DNA of 64,000 bases from Clostridia bacterium. Its GTDB lineage: Bacteria > Bacillota > Clostridia > Christensenellales > Aristaeellaceae. Location: the NCBI GenBank assembly GCA_017532155.1, contig JAFXJP010000038.1, positions 16,439 to 80,438 on the forward strand, written 5' to 3'. Each line of letters opens with the position of its first letter. Within the stretch, counting starts at the first letter, position 1. Made by a program: the position numbers and the translations under genes. The notes under the pieces were generated by a model. It saw only the letters and a list, made by a program, of their open reading frames with translations, made no database searches and was not told the DNA's origin. This document shows positions 51,027-58,692 of this stretch, piece by piece.

Positions 51027-51803
51027 TCACTTCAGGAAGGCTTCCAGCACCCGCACAAAGCGCGGCCACTGGCGCAGATAGGCATAATGATCGTCGTTTT
51101 CAAAGATGACAAGGCCGGCGTCGGGAATCTCTTTTTCCATTTTCTGTCCCATCCACAACGGGGTATCCTGATCATTTTCTCCCCAGACGAGCAGGGTAGA
51201 AGCCTTGATCAACGGAAGAAGCGGAGACAGATCCTCCGAAATGACTTTGACGAAGGTTTTGCGCATGTCCTCGTCCAGCGCATTGTAATCAGCAGAGCCG
51301 AATTTCTGGCGCAGCGCGTCCATGCTCTTTTCGCCGATGGCTTTGAATGGGCCGCCCAGGGAAATGATTTTTTCCAGCAGTTTTTTGCTTTTCTGATATT
51401 GGGCGGAACGTTTTTTCTGCTCTTCGGTTTGCGGCTTTTTAAGCCCCGCGCCGCCGGTCAGCACCAGACGGTTAACAAGGTGAGGCTCATGCGCCGCCAG
51501 ATACAGCGCGACGCGGCCGCCGAAGGAATGGGCAATTATATCGCAGGGCGCGATATGCAGCTGAGTGATCAGTTCCTTTACACAATTGGCAAAATCACTG
51601 ACACCCCAGGGCTCGGGCGGACGCGAGGACTGACCGTGAGCAGGAAAATCGATGACGGTTACGTGATAGTGGTCTTTTAAGGCGTTGGCGATGGGCTCAA
51701 AGTGCTTTACTTCGCAGCCCCAGCCATGCAGCATCAGCAAATGCTTGTCGCCTGAGCCGTACTGCTCATAATGAAGGGAAACGCCGCAGAGCGTGATTTG
51801 CAT
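51027..51803 (-). CDS. Alpha/beta-fold hydrolase
   Basis: Predicted 258-residue cytosolic hydrolase. The oxyanion HGWGCE, nucleophile Ser in AHSFGG (~90), acid in GENDQDTP and His in NDDHYAYL complete the catalytic triad. Substrate unknown. The start at 51803 has AAAGGAG upstream. It lies 10 bp before the MurF-like gene; such a hydrolase next to ddl/murF is a recurrent arrangement in Clostridia, but its link to wall synthesis is not shown. Confidence 0.9.
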   Translation of the reverse strand: MQITLCGVSLHYEQYGSGDKHLLMLHGWGCEVKHFEPIANALKDHYHVTVIDFPAHGQSSRPPEPWGVSDFANCVKELITQLHIAPCDIIAHSFGGRVALYLAAHEPHLVNRLVLTGGAGLKKPQTEEQKKRSAQYQKSKKLLEKIISLGGPFKAIGEKSMDALRQKFGSADYNALDEDMRKTFVKVISEDLSPLLPLIKASTLLVWGENDQDTPLWMGQKMEKEIPDAGLVIFENDDHYAYLRQWPRFVRVLEAFLK

Positions 51804-51853
51804 ACCGCAGGCTCCTTTCTGATTCATATTAGCGTATCCGCTTTTCTGCCGGG

Positions 51854-52324
51854 CTATGCCTTTGGGGGAATGCGCAGGATATAACGGCATTTTTCGGTAT
51901 CGCCCGAGCAGACATAGCGGTATTTTTCAGGAATTCTGACGATGCTTTCAAGTTCGCAGCCAATGCGTTCGCAGGTTTTGCGGGAGGGAATGTTGTCGGG
52001 ATTGGCGGTGATGCAGATGGATCTGAGCTGTAATTCCTGCAGCAGAGGCAGGATCAGTCTGCATGCACGCTCGGCATAGTGATGACCGCGATAGGGTTCG
52101 TCGATGCGGTAGCCGATATGACCGAGATAGTAAAGCTCCGGGCTTTCGCCCAGCCGCAGGCTGATATAGCCCACCTTGCGCCGCGGCTTGCGCTCATAAA
52201 TGTGGAAGGTGAAGCCGTCTGTTACGCCGATTTCACGGTTTTCTACGATTTCACCGGACAGCATCAGCAGGATTTCATCATCGCTGAACATGGGCTTGAA
52301 TGCCGAGAATAAATTCCACAACAA
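51854..52324 (-). CDS. GNAT family acetyltransferase (RimJ/RimL-like)
   Basis: Predicted ~156-residue acetyltransferase. The acetyl-CoA loop region is YRIDEPYRGHHYAERA, followed by LRSICITANPDNIPSRKTCERIGCE, the RimJ/RimL-type C-terminal pattern. Substrate unknown. The start is uncertain: a TTG at 52324 has GGAG nine bases upstream; ATG 52291 has no Shine-Dalgarno. It is 50 bp upstream of the hydrolase gene and probably heads the operon ending with ddl. Confidence 0.8.
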   Translation of the reverse strand: MLWNLFSAFKPMFSDDEILLMLSGEIVENREIGVTDGFTFHIYERKPRRKVGYISLRLGESPELYYLGHIGYRIDEPYRGHHYAERACRLILPLLQELQLRSICITANPDNIPSRKTCERIGCELESIVRIPEKYRYVCSGDTEKCRYILRIPPKA

Positions 52325-52363
52325 AGAAAAGCACTCCTTCACGCGGAGTACCGCGCACATATC

Positions 52364-52392
52364 ATAATACCATATATTTGCTTTGTTCGCAA
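52364..52392 (-). promoter_or_regulatory. Predicted sigma-A promoter of the GNAT-to-ddl operon
   Basis: On the minus strand: TTGCGA at 52392-52387, a 17-bp spacer, TATTAT at 52369-52364, about 40 bp before the TTG start. Confidence 0.55.
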
Positions 52393-52410
52393 TATGAAAC
52401 GGTTTTTGCG

Positions 52411-52445
52411 AATAAAAAGAAGCCCGCATCCGTATGGATGCGGGC
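52411..52445 (-). terminator. Terminator of the 5'-nucleotidase gene
   Basis: Perfect 10-bp stem GCCCGCATCC / GGATGCGGGC with a GTAT loop; on the minus strand it is followed by a T-rich tract. Confidence 0.9.
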
Positions 52446-52456
52446 GAGTGTGAAAC

Positions 52457-54271
52457 TTACTTCACAGAGGCTTCAAAGACGATGCGGCCAGAGCCGTTCA
52501 CAGTGCTGTAATCCAGCAGCATGCCGGGATACTTGGCCAGCAGGGGAGAATTGTCAGCGTGCACCATATGATCGGGGAAGGCAGCAACGTAGTTCGCCAG
52601 AACCATGTAGTCTTCCATCACGTAGTCCAGCACGTTGATCGCGCCGTCGAACATGGCGAAACCATCGCCCAGATCACGCAGGGTGTAGTTGTAGCCGGCC
52701 ATGTTGTAGGTGGCAGCCAGATCCAGCGCTTCATAAGCGCCAGTTTCCTTATTGTACACCTTCACGTCATGTACGCGGTAGCCGCCGGTGGGGCCAGCCA
52801 GCCAAACGCCCTTGTCATCCGCCTGAACGGTAGAGGGATATTCGCCGTCGATCTTGCAGGTGATACCGGCAACCTGCAGGAAGCCGCCGTTTTCAGCGCC
52901 GGTGCCGGCACTCTTGGCGCCCCATTCCAGCGCATCCAGGACCTGCTGGCCGGTTACGGTCTGCAGGCAGGCCACGTTGCCGAAGGTGTGGATTTCCTTG
53001 CAGGACTTGTAAGTGAGTTCGCCGGTGATGGCGCCCTTATTGCGGATGCCGCCGCCGTTCATGATAGCCAGATCGACATCCAGACCCATGTTGTCAAACA
53101 GGAAGTACAGCGCGTCGGCAGAGAAGTCGCCGCCTACGGTTTCCTGGCTGCGGACGAGGCGATTGCCTTCTGCGTCGTAGTTAGCCAGTTCGATAGTAGC
53201 AGAGCCGATGGTCTGGCCCAGGGCGGTGTCGATCTCGTTGATCCAGGCAGTCTTGATCGCGGTAACGGCTTCAACAACGGGCCATTCGGCGCCCTTGTAG
53301 AGCTCAGAAACGAGCTTGTGGCCGACTACGTTTTCAACGGTCTTGCCTTCAGCGTCGGTAGTGGTTTCGGTGATTTCTTCGAATTCGATGAAATCGGTGG
53401 TGATGGCGCCGGTTTCAGCGTCGATCACCATCATACCGATGCGGTCGAAGTATTCACCGGTCTGGGTGAGGACAACAGCGTTGCCTTCCTTATCGGCAAC
53501 TTCCTTGCCCTTCACGGTGCTGTGGGAGTGACCGTCGATGAAAGCATCCAGACCAACGGTGTTGGCGATGGTTTCTTCACTGGTCCAGGGCTTGGAAGCG
53601 GGATCGTCGCCCAGATGGCCCAGCGCGATGACGGTGGTGGCGCCGGCAGTCTTGGCGTCATTGATGGCGTCCTGCACGTCGGCGTACAGCTTGGCGCCGT
53701 CATCACCGCCGGCGATGCCGTAGATGTAGTTGCCGTTGCCGTCCTGGAAATAGGCAGGCGTGGACTTGGTGAAGGATTCGGGGGTCGTGATACCGATGAT
53801 GGCAATCACGTCATCACCAAAGGTGTAGGTGACGAAGGGATCCAGCACGTTGTCGTTACGGACATTGGCTTCTTCATGATAGAAGTTGCAAGAGGTGTAG
53901 GGGAACTCGGCCCATTCGATCACGTTCATGGTACCTTCCATGGCGTAGTCGAATTCGTGGTTGCCCAGCGTAGCCAGATCATAACCGGCGGCGTTCATCA
54001 GCTTGATGATGGTTTCGCCCTTATCCATGGAACCATAGGCAGTGCCCTGGATATGGTCGCCGGCGTCCACGAGCAGGATGTTCTTATACTGCTTGAGCAG
54101 CTCGGCCTTCACGCCCGCGATGACATCGTAGGACAGTTCCTTATCGATGTAGGTGTGAACGTCGTTGGTGTAGAGGATGACAATGTCATCAGAGAGCGCT
54201 TCGGCGGCAGCGAAGGAAGTCATGGACAGAACCATCGCCAGCGTCAGAAGCAGAGAAATGAATTTGCGCAT
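52457..54271 (-). CDS. Secreted 5'-nucleotidase / 2',3'-cyclic phosphodiesterase (UshA-like)
   Basis: Predicted 604-residue exported enzyme that removes phosphate from extracellular nucleotides. Residues 1-24 are a signal peptide. The metallophosphatase domain has ILYTNDVHTYID, LVDAGDHIQG, LGNHEFDYA and IDGHSHS. The C-terminal substrate domain has GGDFSADALYFL and MNGGGIRNKG. There is no LPXTG-type or other wall anchor, so release or a lipid-free association is likely. AGGAGGAG precedes the start. Monocistronic. It fits with the phosphorylase and phosphoribosyltransferase genes at 24-26 kb as nucleotide scavenging, though they are far apart. Confidence 0.95.
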   Translation of the reverse strand: MRKFISLLLTLAMVLSMTSFAAAEALSDDIVILYTNDVHTYIDKELSYDVIAGVKAELLKQYKNILLVDAGDHIQGTAYGSMDKGETIIKLMNAAGYDLATLGNHEFDYAMEGTMNVIEWAEFPYTSCNFYHEEANVRNDNVLDPFVTYTFGDDVIAIIGITTPESFTKSTPAYFQDGNGNYIYGIAGGDDGAKLYADVQDAINDAKTAGATTVIALGHLGDDPASKPWTSEETIANTVGLDAFIDGHSHSTVKGKEVADKEGNAVVLTQTGEYFDRIGMMVIDAETGAITTDFIEFEEITETTTDAEGKTVENVVGHKLVSELYKGAEWPVVEAVTAIKTAWINEIDTALGQTIGSATIELANYDAEGNRLVRSQETVGGDFSADALYFLFDNMGLDVDLAIMNGGGIRNKGAITGELTYKSCKEIHTFGNVACLQTVTGQQVLDALEWGAKSAGTGAENGGFLQVAGITCKIDGEYPSTVQADDKGVWLAGPTGGYRVHDVKVYNKETGAYEALDLAATYNMAGYNYTLRDLGDGFAMFDGAINVLDYVMEDYMVLANYVAAFPDHMVHADNSPLLAKYPGMLLDYSTVNGSGRIVFEASVK

Positions 54272-54304
54272 AGGGGGTCTCCTCCTTCATGCATTTGTAC
54301 TTTC

Positions 54305-54333
54305 ATTTTACACGATTTTGGCGATATTGTGAA
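54305..54333 (-). promoter_or_regulatory. Sigma-A promoter of the 5'-nucleotidase gene
   Basis: On the minus strand: TTCACA at 54333-54328, a 17-bp spacer, TAAAAT at 54310-54305. Confidence 0.65.
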
Positions 54334-54372
54334 GAGCGTTTCGCCTGTTTTTTGCCGGTTATTTGGCAGAAT

Positions 54373-54834
54373 TTATGCAATATGGCGGCCGTAGAGCAGA
54401 TAAAGACTGGATTTTATAACAACAGCGCACAACAGCAGGGCAAATGAGGCGTGGAAGGCAGCCATATTGAATAGCGCGGACGTCCAGGTGGTGATAAGCA
54501 TGCACAAAAGAAGCGCATCCAGCGCAAGGCCGCCGCTTTTTTCGTGCAGATACTGATTGCGCTCATCCTGCTCGGCAAGCATCTTTTCCTTGAGCAGCAG
54601 TTTGTTCTGCAGCAGCTTTTTATTGCTGCGAATGCGCAAGAGGATGTAGATCAATCCGCCAAAGAAGAGCACGCGGCTGATAAAATGGGCAAGGTCCGTC
54701 ATGATGCGGGAATCACCGCCGCCAATTTCGACGATAAAAACCATATAGACGATCATGAGAATAAATGTGCTCCATAATGCCCGGTTGCGGCAGCGAATTT
54801 TATCGGTAAAGGACAGCTTTTTATAGGTTTTCAT
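54373..54834 (-). CDS. Membrane protein paired with an XRE regulator
   Basis: Predicted 153-residue protein with four hydrophobic helices arranged as two pairs. A charged, helical cytoplasmic segment (NKKLLQNKLLLKEKMLAEQDERN) lies between them. It is translationally coupled to the upstream XRE gene (14-bp overlap), the common arrangement of a small HTH protein and a membrane partner in Firmicutes, whose role is mostly unknown. Not assigned to a family here. Confidence 0.75.
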   Translation of the reverse strand: MKTYKKLSFTDKIRCRNRALWSTFILMIVYMVFIVEIGGGDSRIMTDLAHFISRVLFFGGLIYILLRIRSNKKLLQNKLLLKEKMLAEQDERNQYLHEKSGGLALDALLLCMLITTWTSALFNMAAFHASFALLLCAVVIKSSLYLLYGRHIA

Positions 54835-55051
54835 AGGATTGATCCTCCAGTTTCATGTTTTCAGACAGACAGCAAAGCTCCTCCACGCTGACATGGAACA
54901 CCTGTGCAATGCGATAGGCGAGCATGAGAGAAGGATTGTACTGCTCCTTTTCAATGGAAATGATGGTTCTTGATGAGACGTGCACTTGATCGGCCAGCTG
55001 CTGTTGCGTGATGCCTGCCGCCTGACGCAATTCTTTGACAATTGTTTTCAT
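54821..55051 (-). CDS. Small XRE-family transcriptional regulator
   Basis: Predicted 76-residue HTH protein (YvaO/YozG-like). KELRQAAGITQQQLADQVHV and SSRTIISIEKEQYNPSL form the HTH, and the dimer tail is VFHVSVEELCCL. The start at 55051 has AGGAGG five to six bases upstream. Its promoter overlaps a duplicated palindrome at 55067-55098, the likely operator for autorepression. The membrane protein gene overlaps its end. Confidence 0.92.
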   Translation of the reverse strand: MKTIVKELRQAAGITQQQLADQVHVSSRTIISIEKEQYNPSLMLAYRIAQVFHVSVEELCCLSENMKLEDQSYENL

Positions 55052-55066
55052 ATGCACCTCCTGGAT

Positions 55067-55098
55067 ATGAAGCATACTTCATATGAAGCTAACTTCAT
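55067..55098. promoter_or_regulatory. Two abutting perfect palindromes: operator of the XRE gene
   Basis: ATGAAG-cata-CTTCAT (55067-55082) is followed without a gap by ATGAAG-ctaa-CTTCAT (55083-55098). Each is a perfect 6+6 inverted repeat with a 4-bp spacer. The block covers the predicted transcript start and touches the -10 box of the minus-strand promoter, and it ends 16 bp before the XRE start codon. Confidence 0.8.
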
Positions 55099-55125
55099 GT
55101 TATCATGTGGAAGAAGATTTGTCAA
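55097..55125 (-). promoter_or_regulatory. Sigma-A promoter of the XRE/membrane protein pair
   Basis: On the minus strand: TTGACA at 55125-55120, a 17-bp spacer, TAACAT at 55102-55097. Overlaps the operator by two bases. Confidence 0.75.
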
Positions 55126-55140
55126 TACCGTGGCTGTGTA

Positions 55141-55170
55141 TTGCTCTTTTGACTCAGAATGATATATAAT
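55141..55170 (+). promoter_or_regulatory. Sigma-A promoter of the DUF84/DHFR operon
   Basis: TTGCTC, an 18-bp spacer and TATAAT, 29 bp before the gene. Divergent from the XRE promoter with about 15 bp between their -35 boxes. Confidence 0.6.
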
Positions 55171-55198
55171 ATACGAAAGCATGCAAGGGGGAAGGAAA

Positions 55199-55813
55199 AT
55201 GTACATTTCCATTGGTACGCGCAGCAAGCCCAAGATTTCTGCGGTATGCGCAGCATTTGCGATGTATCCGCAGATTTGCTTTGCCAGGGAAGATGAATTG
55301 CATTTTGTGATTTTGCCGGAAGAAAAGCGCGGAGAGGCAAAAGGAGCAGATCATGTGGATCAGGTGAGCGGCGTATCGTGCAATCCCATGACGCTGGAGA
55401 GCACCATTCTGGGTGCAAAGAACCGGGCGCGGGAGGCCTATGCGCATTGCCTGGATGCGCATGGTGAATGTGCATTTGGCGTTGGAATTGAGGCGGGGCT
55501 TTTTCCGGCAGAAGGCGTGCAGACGGGATATCTTGATACCAGCATCTGCGCGATTTATAATGGTAAGGAGTATTTTGTGGGCGGAAGTCCGCTGTTTGAG
55601 TACCCGGCGGCGGTGGTCAGACGCATAAAGGCGGGTGAAGAAGCTGGCCTGATCAGCGATTTCTTTGGTGATTTCGCCAAAGGCCGATCTGGCGTGATTG
55701 GGCCGCTGTCGGGCGGGATTGTCAATCGTGATGAATTTGATCGCTATGCGGTGCTGATGGCACTTACCCGTGTGGCGGCGGCAGAGCTGTATGCAAAGGA
55801 TGAGAATGCATGA
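55199..55813 (+). CDS. DUF84 family NTPase (inosine/xanthosine triphosphatase, YjjX-like)
   Basis: Predicted 204-residue house-cleaning enzyme that hydrolyses non-canonical purine triphosphates. IGTRSKPKISAVCAAF at the N-terminus is the nucleotide-binding start. ESTILGAKNRAREAYAH, FGVGIEAGL and VIGPLSGGIVNRDEF are family features. The start at 55199 follows GGGGGAAGGAAA. The stop overlaps the dihydrofolate reductase fusion by 4 bp. Confidence 0.88.
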   Translation: MYISIGTRSKPKISAVCAAFAMYPQICFAREDELHFVILPEEKRGEAKGADHVDQVSGVSCNPMTLESTILGAKNRAREAYAHCLDAHGECAFGVGIEAGLFPAEGVQTGYLDTSICAIYNGKEYFVGGSPLFEYPAAVVRRIKAGEEAGLISDFFGDFAKGRSGVIGPLSGGIVNRDEFDRYAVLMALTRVAAAELYAKDENA

Positions 55814-56946
55814 TCGCAGCAGTTGTAGCGGTGGATGAAAATTTCGCAATCGGCCATCAGGGCGGGATGCTAACCAGTATTCGCGGGGATTTGAAAATGT
55901 TCCGTGAGCTGACGAGCGGACATGCGGTGATTATGGGCCGGAAAACATTCGATGCTTTGCCCAATGGCGCACTGCCGAACAGGCGCAATATTGTTATATC
56001 TTCTCGCGCAAAAGGTGGGTTTGTTCCCGTATCGGATCATAGGGGCGAATATGTGCTGTCCTCGATGGAAAAGACAAAGGAATTGCTTGAAAACAGCGGG
56101 GATGAGACATTGTTTGTGATTGGCGGCGGCGTGATTTACAGCGAATTGCTTCCGTACTGTCAGCGGGTGTATCTGACGAAAATCCATAAGGCGTTTGATG
56201 TAGCGGATACCTATTTCCCAAGGATTGATCGGATGAAGGAATGGCATGAAATCCGCTGTGGGGAAATACAGGAAGAAAATGAACTGAAATATCAATTCTG
56301 CATCTACGAAAGACAAATTAACAATTCTTTTTGGGATCAATCCTGGAATGAGATTGATCAGGAGAGAATCATTCAGTATGCAAATCAATTGGATATGAAG
56401 AAAGACTGCATTATTGAGGGTTTGCTTTCGAATGATGCGCAGCTTGTTTGCGATGCAGGCTGCGGATGCGGAGCATATACGCTGAAGCTGTGCTCCTTTG
56501 GCTTTTCCGTATCTGCTTTTGACGTGGCTGCGGGAGCGATTGATATCGCAGAAAAGCTGCTTGAAAAGGCTGGCTATGCAGCAGAATTGAAGACTGCCAG
56601 TGTGACAGATACTGGCTATGATGATGATTGCTTTGACGCGGTGGTTTCAAGAGATGTGATTGATCACATTTGCAAAAGGGATGCAATGCTGGCCATTCAC
56701 GAATTATATCGGATTGTGCGTCCAGGCGGCGTTCTGCTGATAACGCTGGATCATTTAGACGAGGAATATGAAAAAGAGCCGCATAGAATCAACCAGGACG
56801 GCGATTATCTGTTTTCAGACGGCAAATGGAAAGGGATGTGTTTTCATTCCTATGATTTGCAGGAAATCAAAGCGCTGATACCAGACGGAGCAGCGTATGA
56901 AGTGATAGATTCAGATGGGATATTGCTGAAGATCATCAAACAATAA
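55810..56946 (+). CDS. Dihydrofolate reductase fused to a class I SAM-dependent methyltransferase
   Basis: Predicted 378-residue protein with two domains in one open frame. Residues 1-165 are DHFR: AAVVAVDENFAIG, DLKMFRELT with the catalytic acid, IMGRKTFDALP, and VIGGGVIYSELLP; it reduces dihydrofolate with NADPH. Residues ~168-378 are a Rossmann methyltransferase: CDAGCGCGAYTLKLC (SAM motif I), DVAAGAID, FDAVVSRDVIDH and RIVRPGGVLLI. The second domain is visibly poorer in GC and looks imported. The join ERQINNSFW has ATT where a separate methyltransferase gene would start with ATG, suggesting fusion by loss of the DHFR stop. The methyl acceptor is unknown. Coupled to the DUF84 gene; a terminator follows. 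Confidence 0.87.
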   Translation: MIAAVVAVDENFAIGHQGGMLTSIRGDLKMFRELTSGHAVIMGRKTFDALPNGALPNRRNIVISSRAKGGFVPVSDHRGEYVLSSMEKTKELLENSGDETLFVIGGGVIYSELLPYCQRVYLTKIHKAFDVADTYFPRIDRMKEWHEIRCGEIQEENELKYQFCIYERQINNSFWDQSWNEIDQERIIQYANQLDMKKDCIIEGLLSNDAQLVCDAGCGCGAYTLKLCSFGFSVSAFDVAAGAIDIAEKLLEKAGYAAELKTASVTDTGYDDDCFDAVVSRDVIDHICKRDAMLAIHELYRIVRPGGVLLITLDHLDEEYEKEPHRINQDGDYLFSDGKWKGMCFHSYDLQEIKALIPDGAAYEVIDSDGILLKIIKQ

Positions 56947-56980
56947 AAGAATCACGGCATGAAAATCATGCCGTGATTCT
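56942..56980. terminator. Terminator between convergent DHFR-methyltransferase and fhs
   Basis: Perfect 14-bp stem AGAATCACGGCATG / CATGCCGTGATTCT with a five-base loop. The T-run is better on the minus strand, for fhs. Confidence 0.92.
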
Positions 56981-56994
56981 CTATTTGTGATGAA

Positions 56995-58671
56995 TTAGAA
57001 CAGGCCGACGATCTTGCCGTTCTCGTCCACGTCGATGCGTTCGGCGGCGGGAACCTTGGGCAGACCAGGCATGGTCATGATATCACCGGTGAGCACAACG
57101 ATGAAGCCGGCGCCGGCGGAAATCTTGACGTTCTTGATGGTTACTTCGAAGTCTTCCGGAGCACCCAGCTTGGTGGGATCATCCGAGAAGGAATACTGCG
57201 TCTTGGCGATGCAGACAGGGCACTTGTCAAAGCCCAGCTTGGTCAGATTGGCAATCTGCTTCTTGGCAGCGGGGGTGACCACGATGCCGCGGCCGCCGTA
57301 TACCTTCTTGACGACGGCTTCGATCTTTTCCTCGATGGAGCAGTCCAGATCGTAAGAGAAGGTGAAATCGCCCTTTTCTTCTTCGCACAGACGGACAACT
57401 TCCTTGGCCAGGGCTTCGCCGCCCTTGCCGCCATCCGCCCAGACGGTGGACAGAACGGTGTTGACATTAAGCTCGTGGCACTTGTCGATGATGAAGTTGA
57501 TTTCGTTGTCGGTGTCGGTGGGGAAGCGGTTGACAGCGACCACGCAGGGCAGCTTATAGACGTTCTTGATATTGCTGACGTGACGCAGCAGGTTCGGGAT
57601 GCCCTTTTCCAGCGCAACGAGATCTTCGGTGTTCAGCGCGGTCTTGGGCAGGCCGCCGTGCATCTTCAGCGCGCGGACGGTAGCGACCACAACTACGGCG
57701 TCGGGCGTGAGGCCGGCCATGCGGCACTTGATATCCAGGAACTTTTCAGCGCCCAGATCGGCGCCGAAGCCGGCTTCCGTGATGGTATAGTCGCCCATCT
57801 TGAGCGCCAGCTTGGTGGCCATCACAGAGTTGCAGCCGTGCGCGATATTGGCAAAGGGGCCGCCGTGCACGAAGGCGGGCGTGCCTTCCAAGGTCTGTAC
57901 GAGGTTGGGTTTGAGCGCGTCCTTGAGCAGAGCCGTCATGGCGCCGGCAGCCTTCAGCTGGCCGCAGGTAACGGGCTGATCATCATAGGTATAGCCCACG
58001 ATGATGCGGGAGAGGCGCTCCTTCAGGTCGGTAATGGAATTGGACAGGCACAGAACGGCCATGATTTCGCTGGCAACGGTGATGTCAAAGCCGTCCTCGC
58101 GGGGAGTGCCGTTGATTTTGCCGCCCATGCCATCCACGATGAAGCGCAGCTGGCGGTCATTCATATCTACGCAACGCTTCCAGGTGATCTTGCGTACGTC
58201 GATATTCAGCTGGTTACCCTGCTGGATGTGGTTGTCCAGCATTGCCGCCAGCAGATTGTTGGCAGCGCCGATGGCGTGGAAGTCACCGGTGAAGTGAAGG
58301 TTGATATCCTCCATGGGCACAACCTGCGCATAGCCGCCGCCGGCAGCGCCGCCCTTAACGCCAAAGACCGGGCCGAGGGAGGGCTCGCGCAGCGCGACGG
58401 TAACATCCTTGCCGATGCGCTTGAGGCCGTCGGCAAGACCGATGGTGGTGGTGGTTTTGCCTTCGCCGGCGGGGGTGGGGGTGATGGCAGTGACCAGGAT
58501 CAGCTTGCCGTCCTTGCGGTCGGTTTCGTTGAGCAGGCTCAGGTCGATCTTGGCCTTGTAGCGGCCATACTGCTCCAGGTACTTTTCGTCCACGTGGGCG
58601 ACCTTGGCAATCTCCTGAATTGGCTTCATTTCGCAGCTCTGCGCGATTTCAATATCAGACTTATACTGCAT
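56995..58671 (-). CDS. fhs: Formate--tetrahydrofolate ligase
   Basis: Predicted 558-residue ATP-dependent enzyme making 10-formyl-THF from formate. [16 protein letters not shown] is the ATP-binding loop near residue 65; [22 protein letters not shown], the [16 protein letters not shown] block and a complete C-terminus are present. It supplies the formyl donor used by the purine enzymes encoded just upstream in the same direction (AICAR transformylase in particular). It is separated from purL by 21 bp with AGGGATGG before the start. It ends with a strong terminator. Confidence 0.98.
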   Translation of the reverse strand: MQYKSDIEIAQSCEMKPIQEIAKVAHVDEKYLEQYGRYKAKIDLSLLNETDRKDGKLILVTAITPTPAGEGKTTTTIGLADGLKRIGKDVTVALREPSLGPVFGVKGGAAGGGYAQVVPMEDINLHFTGDFHAIGAANNLLAAMLDNHIQQGNQLNIDVRKITWKRCVDMNDRQLRFIVDGMGGKINGTPREDGFDITVASEIMAVLCLSNSITDLKERLSRIIVGYTYDDQPVTCGQLKAAGAMTALLKDALKPNLVQTLEGTPAFVHGGPFANIAHGCNSVMATKLALKMGDYTITEAGFGADLGAEKFLDIKCRMAGLTPDAVVVVATVRALKMHGGLPKTALNTEDLVALEKGIPNLLRHVSNIKNVYKLPCVVAVNRFPTDTDNEINFIIDKCHELNVNTVLSTVWADGGKGGEALAKEVVRLCEEEKGDFTFSYDLDCSIEEKIEAVVKKVYGGRGIVVTPAAKKQIANLTKLGFDKCPVCIAKTQYSFSDDPTKLGAPEDFEVTIKNVKISAGAGFIVVLTGDIMTMPGLPKVPAAERIDVDENGKIVGLF

Positions 58672-58692
58672 GATTTTCCATCCCTTCTTGAA

